Source: Channallabes apus (Eukaryota > Chordata > Actinopteri > Siluriformes > Clariidae). Taken from it: a DNA stretch of 64,000 nt. The stretch covers positions 2,544,976-2,608,975 of the forward strand of contig CM060121.1 in NCBI GenBank assembly GCA_030522415.1. The letters are read 5' to 3'. A program made the position numbers and the translations under genes. Positions 11,041 through 22,669 of this stretch are shown here, piece by piece; within the stretch, counting starts at the first letter, position 1; each line of letters starts with the position of its first letter. The notes beneath the pieces were generated by a model. It saw nothing but the letters and a program-made list of their open reading frames with translations. It was not told where the DNA came from and did no database searches.

Positions 11041-12266
11041 CACCGTTCAGCCAAAACATTATGACCACATGCATAATATTGAATAGGCCCCCTGCTTCAC
11101 CCCCAAAACAATAACACATCTACAGTAAACCTACAGTCACTCTTCTATTGGATCGGACTACACAGGCAAGACTTCTCTCTCTCTATGTGCGTTAGTGAGC
11201 CATGTTTGGTAAAAAATGTATCGTGTTTGGAGGAGAAAGAATGCTGAGTGGCATCCAAAGAACACTGTGAAGCATGGGGGTGGAAACATCATGCTTTGGG
11301 GCTGTTTTTCTGCAAAGGGACCAGGACGACTGAACCACCTTTTTGTTTCATACTGTATATACCACGTATACAGTATACACTGTATATATGAATGCTTAAT
11401 GCTAATAAAACCATTTTAAGATAATCAGATCTAAACGATATGTAAAATGACATGCTTGTTTAATTTTGGGAAATATAGGGCTCAGGAATGTCCAATGGAG
11501 TACAACTTTCTCAACTAAATTTTATTTGTATAGCATTTCAACAACAACAAGTGGCCTCAAAGTGCTTTACATAAATAATAAAATGATATAAAAAAAAATA
11601 ATGTACTGCCTCTCAGTGGACACGTGCTAACTCTCCTATACCTCTGTTTATTGTGCTAGCGTGAGAGCGGTGTACTGTCCACTACTAATGAATTGATTGC
11701 AGAATTCAGATAAACAGATTTAAAAAAAAAGGTGGTTAAAAACAAGCGTTCAAGTGTAGGCAAATATTCTTGGGTGGGAAACAATTGCCCGGACCACAAC
11801 AGACCAGGAAAATCCCACAATAGAGTTGCTTTGACCCATCACATCACCCATCTCAATTTGGCTCTAGCCACAGTAGGTACAGTTATAATATCTTGTTACA
11901 GTGGCGCCTTGAAGTTATGGAAGGATATGAGTGACTTTGACAAGGGCCAAATTGTAATGGCTACAGTATATGACTGGATCAGTGCAGCTCCACTGTTGTT
12001 TTGTAGGGTGTTTCTGGTCTGCAATGGTCAGGACCTACCAAAAATGATTTAAGGAAGGAAAACCAGTGAACTGGTGACAGGGTCCTGGGTGTCCAAAGCT
12101 TACTGATGCACATTGGGAGTGAAGGCTGGCCCATGTATTCCGATCCAATAAAAGAACCAGTGTAGCTCAAATTGCTGAAAAGCTTGCCATAGAAACATAT
12201 GGGGGGGGGGGGGGACTACTCAATATTACAATAGGCAGGTGCTCATAATGATGGTGCTTATTAGTG
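11041..12266 (+). mobile_element. degenerate Tc1-like transposon with both ends
   Basis: The left end CACCGTTCAGCCAAAACATT ATGACCAC is mirrored at 12225-12266, ending GTGCTCATAATGATGGTGCTTATTAGTG. TA flanks both ends (11039-11040 and 12267-12268). 11915-12180 is recognisable transposase-region DNA (frame start MSDFDKGQIVMA) with many stops. 11216-11340 holds a Tc1 transposase piece ([20 protein letters not shown]) that may come from a nested second element. Not functional. Confidence 0.7.
11510..11595 (-). mobile_element. LINE-type 3' end fragment
   Basis: TTTATTTGTATAGCATTTCAACA and CAAAGTGCTTTACATAAATAA match the style of the L2 3' end at 17341-17410 (TTTATTTATATAGCGCTTTT). Confidence 0.4.
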
Positions 12267-12415
12267 TACATTCACACACAGATAATTATCTCAGTGGTGC
12301 AAAAAGTCCCAAAATTTCTTTTAATTAGCTCAGCCAAAGGCCTCTCAACTTCCTGTTAGTAATTATGGTATGATTATTACTCCAGCTGGTATGTTATAAA
12401 AAAGGGTGTGATTGA

Positions 12416-12545
12416 CCGCACTCACTGGTGCTAAGTCGTGTCTGACTCTTCGAGACCTCATGAACTTAATACATGCTGTCCATGTGGTTTTCTTGGCAAG
12501 GATAATGGAGTGGGTTGCCACTTCCTTCTCCAGAGGGTTATCTAC
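12416..12545. mobile_element. RTE-like retroposon 3' sequence
   Basis: GGTGCTAAGTCGTGTCTGAC, GGTTTTCTTGGCAAGGATAATGG-type and GGGTTGCCACTTCCTTCTCCAG segments occur in the order familiar from the 3' ends of RTE/BovB-derived repeats of tetrapods. The resemblance is from memory and has not been computed. Confidence 0.45.
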
Positions 12546-13756
12546 AGGCAATTCTTCTCAACATCAGATCCCTTGTGCCTAAAGCACTTATTGTCAATGA
12601 AATGATCTTAGATTATTGCCTTGACGCACTCTGTCTCTGCATTCATGACCTCCAGACTGGACTATTGTAATGCATTACTAGGTGGTTGTCCTGCATCCTC
12701 AATAAACAAGCTTCAGTTAGTCCAAAATGCAGCCGCCAGGGTTCTCACTAGATCCAGAAAATATGATCATATAACCCCAATATTATCATCCCTGCACTGG
12801 CTACCTGTTCAGTTTAGAATTAATTACAAAATAGTATTACTTACATACAAGGCTTTAAATGGTTTAGCTCCCACATACCTAACCGGTCTTCTGATGCGCT
12901 ACAATCCACCACGCGCCTTAAGATCACAAAACTCCGGACTTCTGGTAGTTCTCAGAATTTCTAAATCTACAAAAGGGGGCGGGGCATTTTCATATTTAGC
13001 TCCAAAGCTTTGGAATAGCCTTCCAGACAGTGTTCGGGGAGCAGACACGGTTTCCCAGTTCAAAAGTAGACTCAAGACGCATCTCTTTAATCTGGCATAC
13101 ACATAACTCATCCCATAATCTCATACTCCAGTACACCTATACCGAATGGCAACTACGCTAATTCTCCCCTTTCTGTTCTGTATTTCTCTACCCATCCCGA
13201 GGCATCGGGAGATTTTGCCAGCTTCAGTAGACAAAGACCAACCCTGCGAGGTTCCTGAGGCATCCAGAGAAGGACCAGCTCCAGCTGGATTCAGCTTTAT
13301 GATGGTTGGAGCTACACATGCTGCTCCTGTGCTTCCAGTGATCCAGACCTCATCTGCCCTCTGCACCTACTGACTCGTCCCTATGCTGAACTGGTCTTCA
13401 TGTCAATTTAAAGAACTTCTGTTATATTGGACTTTAACCTGCACAACACACATGATGTTATATAATTTCTATCTGTTATCACCCAGATGAGGATGGGCTC
13501 CCTGATTGAGTCTGGTTCCTCTCAAGGTTTCCATCTCAGGGTGTTTTTCCTTGCCACCATCGCCGTCACCCTTGGCTTGCTCATCAGAGACATTTCATTC
13601 ATCATTCATTCATCTCATTATTATCTAGACACATTTGTTTCACACATACATGCAAAAAAAATCTTTTTTCAATTTCTTTCATTTTTGTGAAGCTTGTTTG
13701 AGACAATGACCATTGTTAAAAGCACTATATAAATACAAATTGAATTGAATTGAATT
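12540..13756 (+). mobile_element. L2-type LINE, internally deleted, with 3' UTR
   Basis: 12548-12630 encodes ILLNIRSLVPKALIVNEM and ILDYCLDALCLC, the start of the endonuclease domain. It is then joined directly to the ORF2 C-terminus (12640-13106): AFMTSRLDYCNALLGG, LQLVQNAAARVLTRSRKYDH, LHWLPVQFRINYKI and FKSRLKTHLFNLAYT. The whole reverse-transcriptase core is missing. The 3' UTR runs to a TTGAA repeat tail at about 13738-13756. It is the same family as the opposite-strand copy at 17331-18840. Confidence 0.88.
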
Positions 13757-13890
13757 TGGAAAAGCCAATTAATCTACATGTCTTTGGACTGTGGGAGGAA
13801 ACCGGGAGAACCCACCAAGCATGGAGAGAACGGGCAAACTCCATGCACACAGGAATTGAACCCAGGACCTGGAGGTGCAAGGGGATTATT
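13757..13890 (+). repeat. interspersed fish repeat fragment
   Basis: CTACATGTCTTTGGACTGTG GGAGGAAACC, AACTCCATGCACACAGG and GAACCCAGGACCTGGAGGTG also occur, diverged, at 57914-58080. Confidence 0.6.
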
Positions 13891-13981
13891 TATTGTATAA
13901 ACCCAAGGTAACTCCCTTATGAGTGTATATTGTGACAAAAAGGAAATGTTTAAATCTTAAAATATTGATTAAAACACAGCA

Positions 13982-14021
13982 GTGTGTGTGTGTGTGTGTG
14001 TGTATGTGTGTGTGTGTGTGT
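13982..14021 (+). repeat. (GT)n microsatellite
   Basis: Dinucleotide repeat with one interruption. Confidence 0.9.
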
Positions 14022-14504
14022 TCTGTTCAACCAGCAGATGACAGCAAAACATCAAAAATATAAAATAAGATAAAAAAAAAAAAAAGAATAAACGTTGCCC
14101 TTTTTTCCTCCAAAATCGCATGCAGATATTTTTTATATGAGATTATAATTTGGCACGCATCTGTAATCATTAGTGGTATACAATGTATTCAGTAGAGTCT
14201 AATTCACTACAACATATGGCAATATTACAGAAGTGTATTGAAACACTTCTCGCAAATTCTTTATGAAAATCAAAGCCAATTAATCACGTCATGATGATGA
14301 ATAATAAACAAACAGCCAGTATACAGTATATAATCAGAGACAACAAAAGAGAAGTTCAAGATCAGAGTGAAAAAAAGATCAAGGGTGACTCTGAAGGAAT
14401 TGGAGAGCTTCATGTCTCAGATAAAAGAAGTTGTTGTTCAGTGACTAGCAATATGAAATCCTGTTTGTCTCCAACATGCTTTTTAGCAAACAAGGAAAAA
14501 CAGT

Positions 14505-14860
14505 TCTCTGATCTAATGAGACCAAAACAGAACATTTTTGGCCTTGGCACAGAACAAACATTTGGAAACAAACTCTATACTGAAAACACAATGCACACTG
14601 TAAAGCATGAGGGTGGTAGCATCATGTTAAACGTAACCCAACATGTCTTGACCTCTTTGATTAATCTCCTGGTTAATTTATAAGCAACTCATTATTATAC
14701 TTTTCGTAAAGTTTGTCCTAGTTCGTGTCTTGGTTTTTATGATGCTGTTTTTATGATGAGTTTTGCTCTTTAACAAAAACTCTTGGGTTCTGCTAGAAAA
14801 TACGCCACGTCTAACAGTCTCTATACATATAATAAAACTGTAAAGTGGGCTTGTCTGTAC
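14505..14860 (+). repeat. Tc1-derived repeat unit, empty-site copy
   Basis: The frame at 14515-14630 (LMRPKQNIFGLGTEQTFGNK, HTVKHEGGSIML) is a decayed Tc1 transposase. From 14585 onward the sequence matches 17252-17330 and then 18841-18990, without the L2 insertion that separates those two parts. The junction here reads TTTGATTAATCTCCTGG. Confidence 0.75.
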
Positions 14861-14899
14861 ATTGAAGATATTTGTGAAAAAATTATTTAGGTGGACGTA

Positions 14900-15640
14900 A
14901 GATAAATAATAGAACGCATAAAGATGTTTTTTGGAATTTCTGTCTGTCTGTTTGTTTGTGCATGCATCATGTAAAAACTACTGAACAAATTTTAATGGGG
15001 TTGTATTTGGCCGAGCTTGAGGTAACATAGACTGTGTTTCATCTCAATCTCAACCCCAGGAATGTGTTACTTTGAAAATTAAATGGAAATGACTGAAGTC
15101 ATGGGCACATCTACATAAAAATAAAATTATTACTAAACTATTTTTATATTTTAGATCTTTGTAGTAATGTCTAATTTATTGTATTCAGGTATCATTGTCT
15201 ATGGGCCATAAATACAGAGTTCTGATGTATTCTATATATTTTTTTTCCTGTTTATCGTCTTCTATTTCCCTCATTTCCCAGTAAAACGTGTCCTCCGTCT
15301 CCACGTCAGTGTCTGTGAGGTTCTACTGGCTGGTGCAGCTTCAGACACTGAGCTTTCAAACAGACTTATCTGTAATGAAAACTAATGATGGCAGTCATTA
15401 CAGCACTAGTCATAGCCTTAACAGGAAGCGATCAGTCAGCATAGACGTGCCCTTTACACTCTACACCAATTAGACATTGCCTTTCACCTGACACTTAAAC
15501 AATAAAAAACTAGCCAGCTGCTGAAGGTTCCTCATGCAGAACCATCAGTTCTATTTGGTTAAAATACACACCAGGGAAATAAGTCAAACTGAATGAAAAT
15601 CAAAACAGAAATGATGAAATTTCTAGTGAATGAAGGATTA
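14900..15640. other. gene-free intergenic stretch
   Basis: AT-rich non-coding sequence with no recognised element. Confidence 0.45.
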
Positions 15641-15649
15641 AAGCTAATT

Positions 15650-16240
15650 GACATTTACAGAAGACTTCACGTCCAGTACAGTGATGAGACTCTTAGTCGC
15701 AGTAAAGCATCTGAACAGTGCAAAGGTTTTTTCAAGAAGGCCATATGTATGTGAATGCCGATCCTGATCCCAGGCGAGGTGACTCTGAGCTCTCTGCAGT
15801 CGTTCCCGTGAACATTCAATGAGTGGAACACCTGATCCTTGAAAATCGACGGACAACTTGTCGCCCACTTACTGAAAAGATGCATCTGTCTGTGTGAACT
15901 GTGTTGTGAACACAATCATTCACCAGCACCACTTGCACATTACAGGAACTCAGCTGGAAGTTATTGCCACGTCCCCCGCTTCATCGTGACCTCGCTCCGA
16001 GACATTTCCACCCGTTTGGACCGGTTCCTGGGAGGCTGGTGTTTTAAACGAAAAGCAGGCAGACTGATCATGGGTCCGGCGTACTGAGCAAACTTTCTAC
16101 CTTGATGAGGTCCAAGCACTAGTGAAACACTGGGATAAGTGCATTAGCAGGGGATTATATAGAGAAATGAAGAGGGGTTTTTACTCTCAGAACCGAGTTC
16201 TGTTAGTCTGCACAATCCATAAGTCCCGTTTTGACTTGAA
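15650..16240 (+). mobile_element. mariner-like transposon fragment
   Basis: It is homologous in inverted orientation to 49960-50950. The plus strand carries broken frames such as KHWDKCISRGLYREMK and IHKSRFDLNSPR, comparable to the ...H.DKC...GDY.E... end of mariner-type transposases. Short shared pieces (SYCHVPR..VTSLRDIST against SYCHIPR..LTSLQDIST) confirm that the two copies are related. Family assignment is tentative. Confidence 0.5.
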
Positions 16241-17050
16241 CAGCCCTCGTATTTCCATCTATTTCATCTATTTATTCTATTCATGCCCTTTGCAAACATT
16301 TCCATTTGCTTTTACTTGTTTTATTTGTTTTTATTTGATATTTCTTTCTTCATTGTCTTTTCCTTTTCATCTTATCTGTACATATGAATTCTTTCCTTTC
16401 TTTAAATATTATTCTTTTGTCCTTTTATTTTTCCTTTACAATTATTACAAGTTTTTTTTTTCATTTCTGTTTTTTACATTTTCTTTCCTCCTTTTTTGTA
16501 CTCTGCCACTAATTATGTTTTCTTCCTTTTCTTAGTTATTTCGATTTACCTTCTTTCCTTTTCTACCTTTTTTATGAAACACTCATAAAAAGATTTAAAA
16601 CATGCTAAGTGGAGGATATTCTGAGTTTCCATGATATTCTAAACATGTATCATTTCTCTTAGCGTGTTATCTGCTCTACAATTTGTAGTCAGGAACATAT
16701 AATTAAGCAACATCATACGAGACGGAGTGCGTTAATGCTGGATATAGCATCGCTGTAATGCAGTCGTAGGCACGAGGCACGATTTCAAAAATTCCCCCAT
16801 ACTGTAAAAGACAACAAAGGAATAAAACCCATGTTTCAGAGAAGCACTCTGGGAATTAAACAGCGCTGTTCCATCAGCCTACAGCTGCAATACACATGTT
16901 AGGAACTTTCATTTTCCATTTTTTATTTTAGTCCAATGTACATTCTATTCATTTGATTTTCATTTAAAACAAAGTAATACTTTCTATGGAGGTGAAGTGT
17001 ATTATGAACTTTGAATCGAATCTATAAACCATACAATGTATGTATAAGAC
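16240..17050. other. T-rich gene-free stretch
   Basis: 16250-16570 is strongly T/C-rich low-complexity DNA. The apparent open frames follow from composition. The remainder is unremarkable. Confidence 0.5.
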
Positions 17051-17055
17051 ATCAT

Positions 17056-17148
17056 GCACTCACTATCCATTTTATTAGGAACAAGGCACAATCACGCACC
17101 AGAAGCATGATGCATTTTATGCATAAGTACAGATCATCACCTTTAGAT

Positions 17149-17204
<56 letters not shown>

Positions 17205-19460
17205 CTATGATTTCTGCCATTGCTGCTGGCAGATGAACTGGTTTGTGTCCACACAATGCACACTGTAAAGCATGAGGGTGGTAGCATCATGTTAAGCGTA
17301 ACTCAACATGCCTTGACCTCTTTGATTAATTCAGTTTCAATTCCATAAAATTTTATTTATATAGCGCTTTTAACAATGGTCATTGTCTCAAAGCAGCTCC
17401 ACAAAAATGAAAGAAAATTTACAAAAAATGAAAGAATTTTTTTAGAAAAGAAAATAATTGGAAGTGTGTATGTGTGAGAAAAATGTGTCTAGATAATAAT
17501 GAGATGAATGAATGATGAATGAAATGTCTCTGATGAGCAAGCCAAGGGTGACGGCGACGGTGGCAAGGAAAAACTCCCTGAGATGGCATTAGGAAGAAAC
17601 CTTGAGAGGAACCAGACTCAACAGGGAACCCATCCTCATCTGGGTGATAACAGATAGAAATTATATAACATAATGTGTGCTGTGCAGGTGAAAGTTCAAT
17701 ATGACAGAAGTTCTTTAAATTAACATTAAGACCAGTTCAGCATAGGGACGAGTCAGTAGGTGCAGAGGGCAGATGAGGTCTGGATCACTGGAAGCACAGG
17801 AGCAGCATGTGTAGCTCCAACCATCATAAAGCTGAATCCAGCTGGAGCTGGTCCTTCTCTGGATGCCTCAGGAACCTCGCAGGGTCGGCCTTTGTCTACT
17901 GAAGCTGGCACAATCTCCCGATGGCTCGGGATGGGTAGAGAAATACAGAACAGATTGGGAGAATTAGCGTAGTTGCCATTCGGTATAGGTGTACTGGAGT
18001 ATGAGATTATGGGATGAGTTAAGTGTACGCCAGATTAAAAAGATGCGTCTTGAGTCTACTTTTGAACTGAGAAACCGTGTCTGCTCCCCGAACACTGTCT
18101 GGAAGGCTATTCCAAAGCTTTGGAGCTGAATATGAAAATGCCCCGCCCCCTTTTGTAGATTTTGAGAAGTCCAGAGTTTTGTGATCTTAAGGCGCGTGGT
18201 GGATTGTAGCGTATCAGAAGAGGTATGTGGGAGCTAAACCATTTAAGGCCTTGTATGTAAGCAATACTATTTGTTAACTGAAGCTTGTTTATTGAGGATG
18301 CAGGACAACCACCTAGTAATGGTTATAACTAATTACAATAGTCCAGTCTGGAGGTCATGAATGCATGAACTAGCTTTTCTGCATCAGATACGGATAAGAT
18401 GCTCCTAAGTTGGGCAATATTTCTAAGATGGAAAAAGGCTGTTTTTGTGATATTTGAAATGTGATTTTCAAAGGACAAGTTACTGTCTAATATTACGCCC
18501 AGGTCTTTTACTGTCGAGCTGGTAGTAACAGTACATCCTTCTAAACGCATGCTGAATTGTGAAAGCTGTTATGTGCTGGTTTTTGGGTCGATGAGAAATA
18601 TCTCTGTCTTATCTGAATTTAATAAAAGAAAGTTATTGGTCATCCAATCTTTTATGTCCTGGACACACTCGGTTAATCTAGACAACTTCGGTATTTCGTC
18701 TGGTTTTGTTGAGATATATAATTGGGTATCATCAGCATAACAATGGAAACTAATCCCATGTCTTCTAATGATGTTACCCAAGGGAAGCATGTATATTGAG
18801 AACAGTAGAGGTCCTAAAACTGACCCTTGTGGGACCCCATATCTCCTGGTTAATTTATAAGAAACTCATTATTATACTTTTCCTAAAGTTTGTCCTAGTT
18901 CCTAGTTTATGATGAGGTTTGCTCTTTAACAAATCTAACAGTCTTTTGGATATGGATAACACACATCTACTGTATCTATACATATAATAAAACTGCAAAG
19001 TGTGCAGGTGATCTTCAACTATCTTCGACTGTCCAGTCTGGATAATCATGTGCCCATGATGGCCTCAGTTGTGGAACCTGATGCTCTTCTGCTGTTGGAG
19101 CTTATCCACCTAAAGGTTTGATGGGCTCTGCATGCTGAAATGCTTTTCTGCTCACCACGGTTGTAAAGAGTGATTATATACTGTAAGTTACTATACCCTT
19201 CCAATAAGTCTGGTCATTCTCCTCTTATCTCTCCCATCAACAAAGCATTTCATTGTACAGAACCATCGCTCACTTTATGCTTTTTCGCACCATTCTGTTT
19301 AAACCAGCCCATCCGGCACCAAAACCCATGCCACGATTAAAGACACACAAAGATCAGCTCCCCCACCCCCATTTCTGATTAACTGGAGCTCTTGATCATA
19401 TGATTTTATGTATCGTGCTTCAGCCACATGATTGGCTGATTGGACGACTGCATGAGTATA
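17056..19460. mobile_element. composite DNA-transposon repeat carrying the L2 insertion
   Basis: The left end CACTCACTATCCATTTTATTAGGAAC and the right end AGCCACATGATTGGCTGATTGG are typical ends of a common fish Tc1-type repeat; CTGGTCATTCTCCTCTTATC at 19209 fits its interior. A (TA)n at 17157-17201, a Tc1 transposase scrap at 17258-17300 and the L2 at 17331-18840 lie inside it. Confidence 0.55.
17331..18840 (-). mobile_element. L2-type LINE, 5'-truncated insertion
   Basis: The minus strand encodes the reverse-transcriptase YADD block ([18 protein letters not shown]), then [38 protein letters not shown] and AFMTSRLDYCN. After that point it is broken. The 3' UTR matches 13107-13740. Both borders are set by the empty-site copy at 14505-14860: the flanks TTTGATTAAT (17321-17330) and ATCTCCTGG (18841-18849) are contiguous there, sharing AT. 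Several stops and frameshifts make it inactive. Confidence 0.9.
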
Positions 19461-19469
19461 TCTATTTGT

Positions 19470-21340
19470 TTTTGGGGGCTAAAATGAATTAAGGCCTATA
19501 GACCACCTCAGTTCAGCTCTGTTCCTAAAACAGCAGTTCTTATATAAAGAGGTCAGCATTAGCAAAACCGTGTAGTTCGACCATGCATGTCGGAAAAAAA
19601 ACAACAACAACTCAGAATCCAAACAATGCGTCTCTGAGATATCGTTGAGAAAGCTTCGCTTTAATTGCAATAAAATAGATTTTTTTAGTGATGGATGGCC
19701 ACGTTCGGTCCCTCGGTCAGATGAAAATGCCGCTGCTGAGCGTGGATTCCACTGGGCCCTCATTACTGCTGAAGGTCGAAACCCAAACAAGGATCTAGAG
19801 AACGTGGCGTCGTGTGACTCCTGCTCATTTGCCGAACCGAGGCCTCGATGAGTCATGCAGCAGCTTGGCAAAGGCCATGCAGGAGAAAGGCTGGTGTGCT
19901 CGTAGGGAATGTTTATATCACCATAATTGCATCACTGTAGGATTTTATATTATTAGCACAAATCTGTAATAAAAACGAGCAGCTTTGGCTGCGTGTTACA
20001 TAAGTACGCGAGACTTGAAATTTAGCTACACTGGACATTTTGCTACACTGGAAATACACAAAATGTTTGGGCATCCCCCTCCCCCCCCACCTTGTCTCTC
20101 TTCTTTTTTTTTGTTTTATGAAAAGAATTAAAAACACCAAATTTGTAGCAAACTATAAAAAAAACTGTCATGTTTTATAACAGATGCTTTATAATTCATG
20201 CACGTTAGATAATACAATTTCAGATAGTACAAATTCAATTGTACAGTATATGTAAGTTTTACCAGGGGTGCACAAACTTCTGCATACACCTTTACAGTAT
20301 GAAATCGACTGTATGAGTCGACCTGCTGTTATGCATTAAGCTTATTTAAAACAATCCTTCTTATGTTTAATTTCTAACAGCTCACAGGATTTCTTTAATT
20401 CTATAATCCTGTTTAAACCACTGCGCTGTTAAATTCTGGATCCTCACTGGTGTTGATTAATTTCCGGTAACAGCAGCCTTTACAGTAGTGTAGCGGCAAA
20501 TAAGACTTGTATTAATTACTGTTAATGTCTTTTCTTGTTTAACATCTACTGTATGAAAAGAGTCTCCAGTGTTGAAGCTGCTAAAGCTCTAAGTTTTACG
20601 CTGTTGTGATTTCTTAGTAACAAGTTGACGAGCTGCGTTTATCTATTTTTTTTTTATTAACGGCTTATAAAAGATAATGCTGTTGAGAAAGTGACTGCTA
20701 TATCTTGTCTCGTGAAAGTTGCACACCATTACGTTTAACTACAAACTGATAAAGGGACACGTCGACCTTTAATTAGGAAGAAGTCGTAAGATGAATTGAT
20801 GGGGTGTAAGAAGGAAAATCCGGTTCATTTTTTTCCCCCTCATTTCACAACAACAGCTTGACACCGAGTGTTGTACTGTATACTAGTAAGAATGTAAGTG
20901 TAGGGAATAAGTGCTACATGTTCTGGCAAGATGGACGTACAGCAACCTACCGTATTCATGCACATATGTTTTAGGTCTAATCCTGATTTACATTCTCTCC
21001 AAAGCAGAATTAGTTCTCTTACCCTCTTTTAGACTTTTTCATCATCCCTACTTCGACGAAATGCCAGTCATATTTATTTATTTATTTATTTATTTATTTT
21101 TTACTCCTTGGTCGGTCAGCAGAACGGCAAATGGACCCCTATTTCTTTTTCCCCCCTCGGCTGACGTAAAGGAGGCAAAAGCATGAACAGCTCGTGGAAA
21201 ATTAAACGTTTTTAGAGGTTTAATAAACCCAAGGGCTGGTGGCCTGCATGATTTGTAAGACTCCAGAGCGCTGAAGGGAGGAGGGGGAAAAAAAAAAAAA
21301 AAGCAATGGGGGGGAAAAAAAAAAAGCGACGGTTAGCTGA
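19470..21340. other. gene-free intergenic stretch
   Basis: No coding signal. ACCAGGGGTGCACAAACTTCTG near 20263 is a common fish repeat end. A TTTA repeat lies at 21073-21100, and A runs with a G run lie at 21287-21325. Confidence 0.45.
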
Positions 21341-21349
21341 GGGCGAGGA

Positions 21350-21960
21350 AAGCAACCATTCACACACCGGCTGCAATTTGCATGATAATCAATCCAGGCC
21401 CATTCAGCGACTCAAACAGAGCAAAGAGACCCAAATTACTTCATTTAATACTTGATTTAATTCCGAAACATGTATCATATTATTACTGACAGGAGCTGCG
21501 GGGAGCAAGCGCGGGAGCGCCAGGGCGCGTGAAAGGACTGCAGGAGGAAACAGAAAAGGAACCGAATTAAAGAGACGCGGACGCCTGCTTCAAGTCTCCC
21601 CGAGGAACCCCATCTTGAGAGAAAAGGATTTTTTTTCCTCCTCCTAATATAATGGAATTAATAACCAATTTTAAATTACGCTCCCCGACACGTGACCCGA
21701 GACGCGTTAATTATTGATCACCCATTTCTGTGAAGATGAGTTGTAATTACCTAGCATAATGTGACTCCTTCATCACGTTTAAACATTTATATCGCTTATC
21801 TTGCCACGTATCCGCTGGCTAAGTTTTTCTAATTACGCAGATCGAGTCGAGAACAGGAGGCAATTCGTCTCGGCTTCAATTAGAACTATCTGCAGTGCGC
21901 ATAATTTAGAAAGTTCCAGCACACCTTGATGATATGCGGCCGCCGTAATAACCAGGTCTA
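21350..21960. promoter_or_regulatory. candidate conserved non-coding block downstream of rbfox1
   Basis: About 600 bp of complex sequence lacking repeats, flanked by low-complexity DNA. It holds repeated homeodomain-type cores (TAATTA/TTAATTA, ATTTGCATGATAAT, AATTAATAACCAATTTTAAATTA, TTAATTATTGATCA) and no coding frame. This is the usual look of developmental enhancers near vertebrate neural genes. Conservation itself cannot be seen from one sequence. Confidence 0.4.
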
Positions 21961-22184
21961 CTTTACAGTCCTGATGGAAGGACACGTTCTCGACTTCTCG
22001 GTTTTTGGTCTGTTTCTGAAATACGCACTTAACAAAGTTAACTACAGAGTTTTTCGTTTTCATCGTTCATTTTTGATATTTGTTTTTCAATCACATTTTT
22101 TTCTCACACTTTTCCAGTATTCCACTTTTTTTTTTCTTTCACACCATTTTGTCTTGTTTTGTCACCTTTTTAAAGTTTTTGATT

Positions 22185-22665
22185 ATTTTCTTTCTTTTTT
22201 CTTTTCACTTAAGTTTACATTTGGGTCATGTTCCATTTATCTTTTATTTCCATTTATCTCCTGTCATTTTCCTTTTGGCATTTTTTTTTTAAAACTTTGA
22301 ATACTTTTCTTTGTTAAGACTGTTCTTCCACTTCATTTTTTTTAATCTTTTGAAAGTAAAATGAGCTTTAACATGCAAATTTCACAAAAATCTAAATTTA
22401 AAATTTTCATTGGCACATCTTGATTTTAACCCCCCCCCAATAAAAGCCATTTCTATTGTTCCCAACTTTTTTCTTGTTTTTCATTTTATTTCTTGTTTTT
22501 TTTTTTCCTAAACTCTCTTGACATTTTTAAAATGTTAGTATTTAGCCTTAAATAATCTTAGTGTTATATATTTTTTTATATCTTCCCCTTCTTTTAAAAT
22601 TTATCCAATCCTCTTTTACTTTCCATTTTCCTTATTGGTCCATATTTTGAGAATAACTATAGCTG
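22185..22665. mobile_element. interspersed repeat copy, downstream of rbfox1
   Basis: It shares long blocks with 26523-26895: TTTCACTTAAGTTTACATT, GTCATGTTCCATTTATCTTTT, CTTTTGAAAGTAAAATGAGC, AACATGCAAA, AAATGTTAGTATTTAGCCTT AAATAATC, and CATTTTCCTTATTGGTYCAT ATTTTGA. Same orientation. Confidence 0.75.
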
Positions 22666-22669
22666 TTTA

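Noticed and set aside
12899..13373. Several overlapping open frames on both strands.
   Set aside because: They are within the L2 ORF2 end and its 3' UTR and recur in the second L2 copy (17760-17972).
16122..16535. 137-residue frame rich in Phe, Leu and Tyr.
   Set aside because: T-rich composition downstream of a mariner-like fragment; the first 40 residues are transposon-derived, the rest compositional.
19479..19871. 130-residue minus-strand frame.
   Set aside because: No recognisable domain, in a repeat-rich intergenic stretch; no splice signals to extend it.
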